Shown here: in pieces, positions 34,730 to 46,944 of the stretch | How positions within the stretch are numbered: the first letter of the stretch is position 1 | How the letters are laid out: the number at the start of each line of letters is the position of its first letter | From: Polyangiaceae bacterium | Lineage (GTDB): Bacteria > Myxococcota_A > Polyangia > Polyangiales > Polyangiaceae | Direction of reading: 5' to 3' | Length of the DNA stretch: 64,000 bases | NCBI GenBank assembly: GCA_025936115.1 | Contig: JAICTZ010000030.1 | Location: 1-64,000, forward strand | Notes under the pieces: model-generated | The model's database searches: none | What the model saw: the letters and a program-made list of their open reading frames with translations, nothing else | What the model was told of the DNA's origin: nothing | Made by a program: the position numbers and the translations under genes

Positions 34730-35566
34730 CTATGGGGTACTGATGGCCGAGTCGGGGTCGTCGCCCGTCCTCTTCCAGACCTGTCTGACGCGCGTCTCGA
34801 CGTCTTTGATCACTGTCGCCGGCCACAACTCCAGGCCGGCGCGCCGCTGCTTCTGGACGTAGATCCCCCAATCAGTGGGAGCCTCGCCGAAAATGATTGC
34901 GGTCGCCGCGATCTCCCGATCGGAAAGGTCCTGCTCGAGCGGCGGCCTCGCTGCCTCTGCGACCAGCCAGAGGACGAATTCCGCGAACCTGCTCTTCGCG
35001 CGAGTACGCGCCGGGAGGTGCGCGCGTACCTCGAGCTCTTCGACGGATGGCCAAAACGATGAGGGAGGCGGGTTGTGACCCTTTGCGCAAAGATCGACCG
35101 CGCTCAGCAGTGCTCCAAGTGCAACGCCGGTCCCGTGCGCCTGCCCGAGGTAGTAGGGCATGACGAACTCGACCGCCTCATCAGAAAGGTCTCCGTGGGC
35201 GCGGAGACAGGCGTAGTGCCGCTCCGCTTCAGCCTCCCGCTCGACTCGATCGCGGTGCGCAAGCCACTGGCCAAAAAGCCAAGACGCCACGCCGCCCTCG
35301 CCGGGAACGAGAAGGCGTTGGGCGAGTTCTGCTTCGGCCGCGCTCTCACTTATCGGAGCACCGGCATTGGCGCTGTCTTGCACGAGGCGTGCGACCTGTT
35401 CAGGCGTCACGTGATGGACCACGTTCTGAAAGGTCTCTCCCCAGCACCGCAGAAAGAGCGCTTCGACGCGCTCAAAGGTCTGACGTTTCAGCTCCGCAAC
35501 GTTCTCAGCGGGCCGACGCGCACGCAAACGCGTCGCCGCGGGTGTATTCTTCTTCTTGCTCGTCAC
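34730..35566 (-). CDS. Hypothetical element protein
   Basis: About 278 aa from the GTG that begins VTSKKKNTPAATRLRARRPA; TTG 10 codons earlier is an alternative. Basic N-terminal tail, then helical domains (ETFQNVVHHVTPEQVARLVQ, AEAELAQRLLVPGEGGVASW). The middle shows YYLGQAHGTGVALGALLSAVDLC, and the C-terminus reads YVQKQRRAGLELWPATVIKD. No family recognised. It is the first gene from the right end and probably an early-region protein. Confidence 0.55.
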   Translation of the reverse strand: MTSKKKNTPAATRLRARRPAENVAELKRQTFERVEALFLRCWGETFQNVVHHVTPEQVARLVQDSANAGAPISESAAEAELAQRLLVPGEGGVASWLFGQWLAHRDRVEREAEAERHYACLRAHGDLSDEAVEFVMPYYLGQAHGTGVALGALLSAVDLCAKGHNPPPSSFWPSVEELEVRAHLPARTRAKSRFAEFVLWLVAEAARPPLEQDLSDREIAATAIIFGEAPTDWGIYVQKQRRAGLELWPATVIKDVETRVRQVWKRTGDDPDSAISTP

Positions 35567-35697
35567 GATCGAGCCTCGCGCCCCGGACGCCGGCAAGCGT
35601 CGCGGGGCGCTTCTACGTTACCTCAGTTCAGCGCCCCGGCGATCTCGTCCGCACGCGCACGAAGCAGCACCGAAAGCGCCATCTCCGTGGGGTTGGG

Positions 35698-35761
35698 AGT
35701 TTCGCCACTGAGTTTCGCACCATGCGTTTGGAGTCTCGGGGCTTCTGGGGGTTCCGCCACT
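35698..35761 (+). promoter_or_regulatory. Candidate right arm-type integrase sites
   Basis: AGTTTCGCCACTG (35698-35710) is followed at once by AGTTTCGCACC (35711-35721), and GTTCCGCCACT (35751-35761) is a third, looser copy. The first two recur at 20394-20423 near attL. About 250 bp between the last gene and attR carries no gene of its own on the plus strand. Confidence 0.55.
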
Positions 35762-35817
35762 ACTCCCGAGAGAAGCAAGCCAGCCAAATTCGGCTGCAAA
35801 GTGCCATTTCTCGAGAG

Positions 35818-35861
35818 TTTGGGTGCCGGCTGTTGCAGGTTCAAATCCTGCCACCCCGACC
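35818..35861 (+). repeat. attR: 44-bp copy of the tRNA-Pro 3' part
   Basis: Identical to 20325-20368. It is not a complete tRNA gene, because the acceptor 5' strand and D-arm are absent. It marks the right boundary of the integrated element. Confidence 0.93.
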
Positions 35862-35988
35862 GCAGATTCGTGATCGCCCGCCGCCACTTTCAGCATGGGC
35901 GGCGCAGAAACTCCGGGCGGCGTGACGAACTCTGTTCCCCCGACATTCTCGCAACGCGGGACTGCCCGGCATGCCCCCTCGGCCGGTC

Positions 35989-39822
<3,834 letters not shown>

Positions 39823-39833
39823 CTCTGCGCTCC

Positions 39834-41501
39834 TCAATGCTTGCTGCGCGGCGCGCAACTGCAGTTGCATCCTGGCGGCGGAGCCGGCGGCACGGCGGAG
39901 CCGACCGGCGGCGTGAGCTTCGCGAGCGGCAACACCTGCCGTGATACTCGGAGCTCGTCGTTGATCCGCTTCGCTTTCGCTTCGAGCGTCCGATCGCCCG
40001 CCGCGGCGCGCGAGATCGGCACCGAGGAAACGAAGACCATGTCGTAATCGAACGCGATGTAATTCTGCTGATTGGTACCGACTTGATCGCCCTGCGGCGC
40101 GGTCGGCGCGCGCGATTGAAACCAATTCCACCAATCCTTGGAGCCCGGATCCGCTACGATGAAGGGACTGTAGCCGTGCGTCAGCGGATAGAGCGTGGCC
40201 TCAGGCGCGCTCGTGGTCGGAAACTCGGAGCTGCCATGGCAACTCATACAGGCGGAGACGCGCGCCGTGGGACAGCTACTGCCGTTCGTGAACTGCACGG
40301 GCCGGCGCGCGATGTCGATGGGGCCGGATAAGCGACAGCCCCAGCCGAGCTGCTGATAGCCGTAGGCGGGCGTGCCGGGGTTGATCCAGTTCTCCTGCAG
40401 GGGTTTGGTGGGAGTGCAGAAGTCCTTTTGCGGGATCTCGGGATCGTTGCCCCACATGGCGCCGAGCGCCGTGAAGTGGTCGAGCGGCTCGGCCCCCTGG
40501 GCGTCCGGATCGTAGAGCCAAGTCGCAAACACCCACTGCGTCTTCGGCGCATAATACGACGACTTCAAGATGATATCGAATTGAAGCACGTGCGTCTTCA
40601 ACACTTGAAAGTCGGCCTTCGATTGGCAGTAATCGGTGTTGGCGCCCGCCGGCGGTCGATACACGGGCCACACGGGCGCTTTGCCGACGGTCGGCCAATC
40701 GCTGCCGTCCGGGTACGGAGTAAGCACGGCGATCTTGACGAGCACGGAGCCGTCGACCATCTGCTCTTTCGTCGGGTCGCCGACGGCAGGCGTGGGAGCG
40801 CCGAACACGGCGGACATGGCGAACGAAGCCCAGGGGTCGTACCAGGTGATGCTATGATTTTGGAGCGTGCCGCCGGCATCGGTGCGTTGGCCCGGCAGCG
40901 TCCCGGCGGGAATCAGTTGGCCCGTACTCGTACCGGCGCTGGCGTCCGACCCGCTCCAGTCGACATCGCAATCCTCGGCGCCGAGCCAAGGCATCTTGCG
41001 CCAGCCAAAGTTGTCCGGTCGCGTAGCGGAGTTCGTCGGATCGGCCAGGTAACGATTGAACGCCGGCGCGACGTACGCTTTGAGCGCGGCGAGTAGCTTC
41101 GCGATGTTCTGCGGGTCCTTGGTCGAAAGCGGACCGACGGCTGCCTTACCCTGCTGCCAGGGTCGATCGCTCGGCGGACGCGGCAGCGGGTAACCAGCTG
41201 GTAGCGTGGGCATCACGCAACTCGTCGTCCATGTCGGGTAGCCGGGGCCCGGCGTGGTGGGGATGTGCGGAGCGCAGGCTTGTGTGAGCGAGCCGGAAGG
41301 CGCAACGTCCCCGCGCGCGCCCGAAGCCGGTGATGTAACTGCGCTCGGCGCCGAGCTCGCCTGTGCCGGCGCCGAGACGGTGGGGAGCGCGGCTTGAGCG
41401 ACTGGCGCTTGCCTCGCTTCGCAGGCCGTGAGCCCCAACGCAAACACCAAACCCGAACACACACCCCGCGCGCGCCCCGCTACGGGCATTAGATGCCACA
41501 T
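39834..41501 (-). CDS. Secreted lipoprotein with a single CxxCH haem-c motif
   Basis: 555 aa from ATG at 41501; an earlier frame start would lengthen it by 17 codons. Signal ends in FALGLTAC (lipobox). A Ser/Pro/Ala linker precedes a folded domain of about 450 residues. ACMSCHGSSEFP near the C-terminus is a class I c-type haem-attachment motif with no second copy visible, so one haem is likely. Many Trp, Tyr and Cys, including a terminal GCNCSCAP. A surface or periplasmic cytochrome of unknown partner; homologues are expected only in myxobacteria. Confidence 0.75.
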   Translation of the reverse strand: MWHLMPVAGRARGVCSGLVFALGLTACEARQAPVAQAALPTVSAPAQASSAPSAVTSPASGARGDVAPSGSLTQACAPHIPTTPGPGYPTWTTSCVMPTLPAGYPLPRPPSDRPWQQGKAAVGPLSTKDPQNIAKLLAALKAYVAPAFNRYLADPTNSATRPDNFGWRKMPWLGAEDCDVDWSGSDASAGTSTGQLIPAGTLPGQRTDAGGTLQNHSITWYDPWASFAMSAVFGAPTPAVGDPTKEQMVDGSVLVKIAVLTPYPDGSDWPTVGKAPVWPVYRPPAGANTDYCQSKADFQVLKTHVLQFDIILKSSYYAPKTQWVFATWLYDPDAQGAEPLDHFTALGAMWGNDPEIPQKDFCTPTKPLQENWINPGTPAYGYQQLGWGCRLSGPIDIARRPVQFTNGSSCPTARVSACMSCHGSSEFPTTSAPEATLYPLTHGYSPFIVADPGSKDWWNWFQSRAPTAPQGDQVGTNQQNYIAFDYDMVFVSSVPISRAAAGDRTLEAKAKRINDELRVSRQVLPLAKLTPPVGSAVPPAPPPGCNCSCAPRSKH

Positions 41502-41831
41502 GAGCGTAAGCTCTACCCGATAACTCCGCGAAGCGTCCAGCACGGATGCCACTCGATCACCAAGACATGAAAGTCATCGCTACCCAGGGGACTCGACGCG
41601 CGAAGACCGAGAGGTGGGTGACGGTAGGTGCAGCGCTCCGAGCACCGCACCTTCACTCGGACGCTGATGAAGCTCTGCGCTCGGAACTCCTTACAGCCCA
41701 AAGCTGAGACACGTGGCCGATGCCGGGCAGACATGGGCGAACTCAGCCGAACGAGCGAGTGCCTCCGAAACGTCGGCGCGAGGTGTCGGATGAAGCCGAA
41801 CCTCCCTTCGTTGCGCCGCCTCGCGCCCCGT
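41502..41831. other. Gene-free interval (330 bp)
   Basis: Between the cytochrome lipoprotein start and the end of map. No credible gene, tRNA or clear terminator is visible. It should contain the promoter of the leftward lipoprotein gene, but no strong hexamer pair stands out. Confidence 0.4.
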
Positions 41832-42584
41832 TCATTCCGGCAAGGTCATGATCTCGTGACCGTCGCGGGTCACGAGCACGGTGTGCTCCCACTGCGCCGA
41901 TAGGCTGCGATCCGCGGTCATGACGGTCCACTCGTCGTCGAGGAAACGGACGGCCGCGCCGCCGAGATTCAGCATGGGCTCGACGGTGAGCGCCATCCCG
42001 GCCCTCAAGCGCGGGCCGGTGCCGCGCCTGCCGACGTGCGGGACGTGCGGGTCACCGTGCATCTTTCGACCGATGCCGTGGCCGCCGAGCTCGGTCACGA
42101 CGCTCACGCCCTCCCGCTCGGCCAATCCCCGAATGGCCGCGCCGATGTCGCCGAGGCGGGCACCGTCACGAATGACTGCGATCCCGGCGTCCCGGCAGCG
42201 CCGCGCGACCTCGACGAGGCGCCTGGCCGGCTCGCTCGCTTCGCCGATGACGAACATCGCGCTCGTGTCGCCGTGGTAGCCGTCCACTTCCGTCGTGACG
42301 TCGATATTGACGATGTCGCCGACCTCGAGACGTTCCTCGGCGCTCGGGATGCCGTGGCACACCACGTCGTTGCGGCTAGTGCAGACGGCGGCGGGAAACC
42401 CTTGGTACCCGAGTTGACTCGGCCGACCGCCACGCCGAGCGGTGTCCTCACGGACCAGCCGATCGATCTCGGCTGTCGACATGCCGGGGCGAAGCTCTGC
42501 CCCGACGAAGGCGAGCGTTCTCGCTGCGGCCCGCCCCGCCCGCCGCATTCGCTCGATCTCCGACGCATTCAGGATCTCGATCAT
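41832..42584 (-). CDS. map: Methionine aminopeptidase type I
   Basis: Removes the initiator Met from nascent proteins. The 250-aa protein has FPAAVCTSRNDVVCHGIPS, then the metal ligands in order: DVTTEVDGYHGDTSAMF (two Asp), GGHGIGRKMHGDPHVPHVG (His), LTVEPMLNLGG (Glu) and WEHTVLVT (Glu). The ATG start gives the family length. A second map elsewhere in the genome is likely, because map is usually next to secY; this copy could be the alternative one. Confidence 0.95.
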   Translation of the reverse strand: MIEILNASEIERMRRAGRAAARTLAFVGAELRPGMSTAEIDRLVREDTARRGGRPSQLGYQGFPAAVCTSRNDVVCHGIPSAEERLEVGDIVNIDVTTEVDGYHGDTSAMFVIGEASEPARRLVEVARRCRDAGIAVIRDGARLGDIGAAIRGLAEREGVSVVTELGGHGIGRKMHGDPHVPHVGRRGTGPRLRAGMALTVEPMLNLGGAAVRFLDDEWTVMTADRSLSAQWEHTVLVTRDGHEIMTLPE

Positions 42585-42685
42585 GAGTGGTCCTCTCGTG
42601 CCGCGGGGGGACGGAAGGTGTCCAATACCGTTTCGATCTGGCGACGACGCTTGCAGGCGCGCGCGGCGCGGAACATGCTCCGAGC

Positions 42686-42967
42686 GTGAGCTTCGCGCAG
42701 ATCCGCTACTTCGTTGCCGTCGCCGAGGAAGGGAACGTGGGCCGCGCCGCGCAGCGTCTGCACGTCGCCCAACCGCCGCTCAGTCGACAGATCCGTGCGC
42801 TCGAGGACGAGCTCGGGACCGCACTTTTCGTGCGGACGCCGCGGGGCATGACGCTGCTGCCGTCGGGCGAGCGTTTCCTCGACCACGCGCGTGCCATCCT
42901 CGCGGCCATCGACTCGGCCGTCGTTGCCGTTCGCACGCAACCGGCAGCAGGGATGCAGCCCCGCTAA
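42686..42967 (+). CDS. Truncated LysR-family regulator (DNA-binding domain only)
   Basis: 93 aa from a GTG. It covers the LysR winged HTH: SFAQIRYFVAVAEEGNVGRA, AQRLHVAQPPLSRQIRALED, LGTALFVRTPRGMTLLPSGE. The effector-binding domain of ~200 residues is missing; the stop follows a short tail after the linker helix. The downstream 21 bp lead directly into chrA on the opposite strand, so the truncated part cannot continue there. It could be a stub from a deletion, or a stand-alone repressor that may oppose a full-length protein. Confidence 0.7.
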   Translation: MSFAQIRYFVAVAEEGNVGRAAQRLHVAQPPLSRQIRALEDELGTALFVRTPRGMTLLPSGERFLDHARAILAAIDSAVVAVRTQPAAGMQPR

Positions 42968-42988
42968 GCACGGGGGCTCGCTGGGGCG

Positions 42989-44152
42989 TCAGTGAGCGAG
43001 CCCGAAGGCATGAAACGCCCATCCCGCAGCGGCACCTCCGAGCACGAGCCATGTCGCGTTGAGCTTGAAGCGAAGCAGCAGCGCGGCAGCAATGCACGCT
43101 AGCGATACTGTCGGCAGGTCGATCAAGGCCGCGCGTCCCAGCTGAATCGTCACGACGGCCATGAGCGCGAGGGACGCGACGTTCACGCCGTCGAGGAAGG
43201 CTCCGGCAGTCGCCGATGCGCGAAGCCTCGGAACCAGGGGCCCACTCAACGCGACGAAGCTGAACGCGGGCAGGAAGATCCCGGCCGTGGCTACGAGCGC
43301 GCCGCTCGGTCCGGCGAGCACGTAGCCGATGAACGTCGCCGTCGTGAAGACGGGACCAGGCGTCACCTGTCCGACCGCGATCGCATCGATGAGCTGTGGT
43401 TGGCTGAGCCAATGAAGGCGCTCGACGAGGTCGCCGCGCAGGAAGGCGAGCAGGACGTAACCGCTACCGAAAAGGATGGAACCAATCTTGAAGAACACGC
43501 CGAACAAGCCGGGCAGCGTCACCGCACTCGCCCCAACTGCTCCGCCTCCCAGGGACAGAACGGGGACGAGCTCGTGCAGCGCTCCGTCTGCTTGACGTTT
43601 GCTCGATCGCGTGAGGCGCGCTCCGAGTACCGCCACCGCCCCCGCGCCGAACAACAGCGCGAGCTCGTGCACGCCGGCAGCGTCGAGCACCGCGACGAAC
43701 CCCGCGAGCAGCCGCAGTTGCAGCGTGCGCGCCGCTTTCGGAGCAAGTCCCCAGATGGCTTGCACGACCACGCCGAGGATGACTGGCTTCACGCCGTAGA
43801 GCAGCCACCCCACTTCTGGCACCGAACCGAACCGCACGTACGCCCACGCGAACACCAGCGTGACGAGCATCGCTGGCAGGATGAAGGCGAGCCCAGCGAC
43901 GATGAGTCCCGACCAGCGTCGACGCACCCAGCCGATGTGAATGGCCATTTCGGTCGAATTCGGGCCGGGGATCAGGTTCGTGGCGCCGAGAAGATCGAGA
44001 AAGCGCTCCTCGGTGAGCCACCTTCGACGGCTCACGACCTCGTCCTGCATCATCGCGATGTGAGCCGCGGGGCCGCCGAACGCCGTTGCTCCGAGCCGCC
44101 CGAAGAGAAGCGCGAGCTCGCGAAGTGTCGTGCGTTCCGGCAGCGGCGCCAT
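42989..44152 (-). CDS. chrA: Chromate transporter, CHR family
   Basis: 387 aa, ten or more transmembrane segments in two similar halves. The N-terminal half carries LALLFGRLGATAFGGPAAHI and LIPGPNSTEMAIHIGW, and the C-terminal half ALRGDLVERL, QLIDAIAVGQVTPGPVFTTATFIGY and LPAFSFVALSGPLVPRL: the duplicated CHR signature with the two GPN/TPGPV motifs. It exports chromate, or sulfate-like anions in some family members. The adjacent LysR fragment suggests former regulation. Confidence 0.9.
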   Translation of the reverse strand: MAPLPERTTLRELALLFGRLGATAFGGPAAHIAMMQDEVVSRRRWLTEERFLDLLGATNLIPGPNSTEMAIHIGWVRRRWSGLIVAGLAFILPAMLVTLVFAWAYVRFGSVPEVGWLLYGVKPVILGVVVQAIWGLAPKAARTLQLRLLAGFVAVLDAAGVHELALLFGAGAVAVLGARLTRSSKRQADGALHELVPVLSLGGGAVGASAVTLPGLFGVFFKIGSILFGSGYVLLAFLRGDLVERLHWLSQPQLIDAIAVGQVTPGPVFTTATFIGYVLAGPSGALVATAGIFLPAFSFVALSGPLVPRLRASATAGAFLDGVNVASLALMAVVTIQLGRAALIDLPTVSLACIAAALLLRFKLNATWLVLGGAAAGWAFHAFGLAH

Positions 44153-44248
44153 CGGTTCATACTATCTGCCTTTGCGCTCCAACTCTCGCCCCGAAACGGC
44201 GCAGAAGAGTCCTGCTGAGCGCGAAGCCGCGCCGACCCGGTCGCTACG

Positions 44249-45229
44249 CTAGGCGTGCTGGCACGTGAACGTCAGCTGGCCGTCGTCGTCCGTGCACGTG
44301 CAGTCGGGCATCGTGATGCAGCTGCAGTCGGTGCAGGCGGTGGGGCTGCACGAGTACGAGGTCGGCGTGCCGGCGGGGCCGCCGGAGCTCTGCACGCAAT
44401 ATTGCTCCTCGGTGCACCGGCGCGTGCCGCACGCGAAGCTCGCCCCAGAGTAGTGCGCCTGGCACGTGCCCGCGTCGCAGGTGGCGACGACTTCGCTCCT
44501 TCGGGAAAAATCGAGCTGCGTTCCGTCTTCGACGGCGACGCCCTGCGCCGCACATCCACACGCCGGATATTGCTGCTCACAGATCGCTTCCGCCGCGGCG
44601 AACGCGGCTTGTTCGCTCGCGCTGATGCCCGTCGCAAGCTCGTCGCCGCAGCAGCTCGTTTGGTGCGCGACCACGACGCAGTCGTCATCGGTCGCGCAGC
44701 CGCGGTCGAACTCGGGGAAGTACTTCGTGGTACCGGTGCACTCGATGGCGGGCTCGCCGGCGCTGCCGGCTTGCCCGCTTGCCCCCTCGCCGCTGCTTCC
44801 GCCCTCGCCGCCGCTTCCGCCCGAGGCGCCACCCGCGCTCGAGCCGCCCTTGCCTGCCGCAGCAGCGCCACCTCCAATGCCCATCCCGCTAGCGCCGCCG
44901 CTGCTCGCGGCACTTGCTCCCGCTCCGCCGCCGGCCGCGTCATCGCCCGACCCACCACTGCCGCGCGTGCCCGTGCCTGCATTGCCGGCGTCACCTCCGC
45001 TGCCGACGAAGGCACCACCGCCGGCGGTTGCGTGCGTGCCCGCTGCTCCGCCATGGCCTGCCCCGGCTCCTGCCCCGAGTCCTCCGTGGCCTGCGCCAGC
45101 CCCACCGCCATGGCCTGCGGCGTTATCCGCGCCGCCGCCGGGCCCCGAGCTCGACTTGGTGCTCGCACCGCAACCAATGTACGAGGTTGCGGCGGAAGCG
45201 AGCACTAGAGCAAAGAGGAGTGCGCGCAT
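44249..45229 (-). CDS. Gly/Ala-rich linker lipoprotein with Cys-rich domain
   Basis: 326 aa from the ATG after GAGGAAACC. Signal ASAATSYIGC is a lipobox-like end. About 150 residues of Gly/Ala/Ser repeats (44760-45150, low-complexity DNA) link to a Cys-rich C-terminal domain of about 150 residues with at least 17 Cys (DDDCVVVAHQTSCCGDEL, CEQQYPACGCAAQG, CGTRRCTEEQYCVQ, CTDCSCITMPDCTC). Disulfide-rounded secreted domains of this kind are common and functionally unassigned in Sorangium-type genomes. The tiny lipoprotein gene lies 7 bp upstream. Confidence 0.75.
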   Translation of the reverse strand: MRALLFALVLASAATSYIGCGASTKSSSGPGGGADNAAGHGGGAGAGHGGLGAGAGAGHGGAAGTHATAGGGAFVGSGGDAGNAGTGTRGSGGSGDDAAGGGAGASAASSGGASGMGIGGGAAAAGKGGSSAGGASGGSGGEGGSSGEGASGQAGSAGEPAIECTGTTKYFPEFDRGCATDDDCVVVAHQTSCCGDELATGISASEQAAFAAAEAICEQQYPACGCAAQGVAVEDGTQLDFSRRSEVVATCDAGTCQAHYSGASFACGTRRCTEEQYCVQSSGGPAGTPTSYSCSPTACTDCSCITMPDCTCTDDDGQLTFTCQHA

Positions 45230-45236
45230 GGTTTCC

Positions 45237-45377
45237 TCAATACGAAATCCCCGAGCCGTCCGCCAGCAACGTCTGAATCGTCGGGGTGACTGGATCGCAC
45301 GGCTCACTGGAACCGTTCGAGCTCCCGCATGACCACGTCAGACTGAAAGCGAGAATTGCTGCAGTGGACCGAATCAT
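45237..45377 (-). CDS. Very small lipoprotein
   Basis: 46 aa from an ATG 7 bp after GGGAG. The first 17 residues, MIRSTAAILAFSLTWSC, form a lipoprotein signal with Cys17, leaving only 29 mature residues (SSEPCDPVTPTIQTLLADGS). Too short for standard calling, but signal, ribosome-binding site and 7-bp spacing to the next lipoprotein support it. It could be a mature peptide or the intact start of a truncated longer protein. Confidence 0.5.
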   Translation of the reverse strand: MIRSTAAILAFSLTWSCGSSNGSSEPCDPVTPTIQTLLADGSGISY

Positions 45378-45571
45378 CGCCTGCTCCCAAGCAAGGGTGA
45401 CTGCGTGGCTCGGAGCAAGCGTCACGCCAAGCGCAAGTACGCGATAGTACGCGCCAGACCACACGGCGCCTCTGCCTTTGGCGCAACGCGGCACAGCCTC
45501 TGGCCTCGGCCATAACCGCCAGCAATCGCAATCAGCCCACAGCGCTGAGAGCCACGGCGGGGCGATGTGAC

Positions 45572-45601
45572 TTGACGTTCATATTCCCCAGTGAGTATAT
45601 A
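45572..45601 (+). promoter_or_regulatory. Promoter and possible operator of the ArsR operon
   Basis: TTGACG (45572-45577), 18-bp spacer, TATATA (45596-45601). The perfect palindrome GTATATAC (45595-45602) covers the -10 element and may be the ArsR operator. Predicted transcription start is at or next to the GTG at 45608, so the messenger would be leaderless. Confidence 0.6.
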
Positions 45602-45607
45602 CGTGAC

Positions 45608-45940
45608 GTGGAATCATCGTTCGCCATCATCGCCGAGCCGAATCGAAGGGCAATCCTGAGTTTGCTCGCAGGGTCGGAGCGATCCGTTGGAGAGATCGAG
45701 CAACGACTGCACCTGCCGCAGACCTCGGTCTCCAAGCACCTCCGCGTGCTGCGCGAAGCAGGCTTCGTGGAAGCACGCGTCGAAGCGCAGCGGCGCGTCT
45801 ATCGGATCCGGCCGGAACCGCTGATGGAAGTCGACGCGTGGCTCGAGCCGTTCCGGCACTTCTGGACAGCCCACGTCGACGCACTCGAACGCCATTTGGA
45901 CCGCCTGGAACGCAGCGCAAAGAAAGGAAAGAACCGATGA
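45608..45940 (+). CDS. ArsR-family transcriptional repressor
   Basis: 110 aa from GTG. FAIIAEPNRRAILSLLAGSERSVGEIEQRLHLPQTSVSKHLRVLREAGFV is the ArsR winged HTH; a metal-binding CxC is absent, placing it with the SRPBCC-linked ArsR group. A frame extension to 45572 would begin with the TTG of the -35, so it is rejected. The stop overlaps the start of the SRPBCC gene (ATGA), and the operon is probably autoregulated. Confidence 0.88.
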   Translation: MESSFAIIAEPNRRAILSLLAGSERSVGEIEQRLHLPQTSVSKHLRVLREAGFVEARVEAQRRVYRIRPEPLMEVDAWLEPFRHFWTAHVDALERHLDRLERSAKKGKNR

Positions 45941-46476
45941 GTAAGCAAGAGAAGTACGTCCCGACGCCCACCATGAAAGCCGAAGTTCAGAAGGACGGCG
46001 ATGCATGGACGCTGATCCTCGTCCGTGAGCTCCGTCACTCGCCGGCCATGGTGTGGGAGGCGCTCACCGATCCAGCGCAGCTCGCCCAATGGGCTCCGTT
46101 CGACGCGGACCGCAGTCTTGCGTCCGTCGGTCCCGTGAAGCTCACCACCGTCGGCGCACCGACACCGCAGATCGCCGAGACGAGCGTCAAGCGCGCCGAG
46201 CGGGAGAGACTCCTCGAGTTCAACTGGGGAGGCAATCTCCGGTGGGAGCTCGAGCCCGCCGGCAGCGGCACGCGCCTCAAGCTCTGGCACAACATCGACC
46301 GTCGCTTCATCTCGTGGGGTGCGGCGGGCTGGCACGTCTGCTTCGACGTGCTCGAGCACCTGCTCGCGGGTGAACCGCTCGGACGTACCGTCGGCCCCGA
46401 AACCATGAAACTACCCGCCTGGCAGCAGCTGACCGTCGAATACGGCAAGCAGCTGAGCGGTGAAAGCGCCGGTTGA
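45937..46476 (+). CDS. SRPBCC (AHSA1-like) protein
   Basis: 179 aa, translationally coupled to arsR. It has the START/Bet v1 pattern: LILVRELRHSPAMVWEALTDPAQLAQWAPF near the N-terminus, then ERERLLEFNWGGNLRWELEP, GTRLKLWHNI and the long C-terminal helix WQQLTVEYGKQLS. ArsR plus SRPBCC pairs are common; the fold binds hydrophobic ligands or acts as a co-chaperone-like AHSA1 domain. The ligand is unknown. Confidence 0.85.
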   Translation: MSKQEKYVPTPTMKAEVQKDGDAWTLILVRELRHSPAMVWEALTDPAQLAQWAPFDADRSLASVGPVKLTTVGAPTPQIAETSVKRAERERLLEFNWGGNLRWELEPAGSGTRLKLWHNIDRRFISWGAAGWHVCFDVLEHLLAGEPLGRTVGPETMKLPAWQQLTVEYGKQLSGESAG

Positions 46477-46511
46477 GCGCGTCACGTCCAACCGAAAGCG
46501 AGTAAGCAGCC

Positions 46512-46931
46512 ATGGAATCGACTCTGCAGAAGCCGGCTTTCACTGCCGCTCACGGCCCCTCCAAAATCAACGCCGTCCTGTATTGGATCGTGACGGCGCT
46601 CCTCTGCCTGCAATTGACGTTCACGGCGTACGCGCAGCTGCGCTTGCCGCAAGTGGCGGCAGCGTTCACCCACCTCGGTTTTCCCGATTATTTCCGGGTG
46701 GAGCTTTCGTGGGCGAAATTGCTCGGGGTGGCGCTGCTCGTGGCCCCCGTGCCGGCGCGACTCAAAGAGTGGGTCTACGCCGGGATTGCCATCGATCTCG
46801 GCTCCGCCGTGATCGCGCACGTCGCAGTCGGCGATGGCCCCGAGGCGTGGGGCTGGGCGGCCGCCACGGGCGTGCTCTGGGCCCTGTCGTACTTGTGCTG
46901 GCGTCGACTGGACGCGCCAGCGCTCGGATGA
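46512..46931 (+). CDS. DoxX-like small membrane protein
   Basis: 139 aa with four hydrophobic segments (KINAVLYWIVTALLCLQLTF, YFRVELSWAKLLGVALLVAP, IAIDLGSAVIAHVAVGD, GWAAATGVLWALSYLCW). The pattern HLGFPDYFRVELSWAKLLG resembles the DoxX/DoxD family. It follows the SRPBCC gene by 35 bp and forms the third member of a regulatory-metabolic operon, often seen with ArsR-SRPBCC. Confidence 0.78.
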   Translation: MESTLQKPAFTAAHGPSKINAVLYWIVTALLCLQLTFTAYAQLRLPQVAAAFTHLGFPDYFRVELSWAKLLGVALLVAPVPARLKEWVYAGIAIDLGSAVIAHVAVGDGPEAWGWAAATGVLWALSYLCWRRLDAPALG

Positions 46932-46944
46932 CGGCCGCCGCGCT

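Larger units (their letters stand above)
20325..35861. mobile_element. Integrated phage-derived element in tRNA-Pro (about 15.5 kb)
   Basis: Bounded by perfect 44-bp direct repeats, with a tyrosine integrase at the left end facing the tRNA. The content is phage-like: HTH regulators, replication initiator, terminase subunits, virion proteins, fibre-like protein, tape measure and RHH protein. Genes run leftward in a close-packed series, many with 4-bp overlaps; only one gene (23420-23863) is on the plus strand. No portal, major capsid, maturation protease, holin, endolysin or tail sheath could be recognised. Two genes are frameshifted. It is either a defective prophage or a satellite-like element that borrows capsids. 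Confidence 0.92.
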
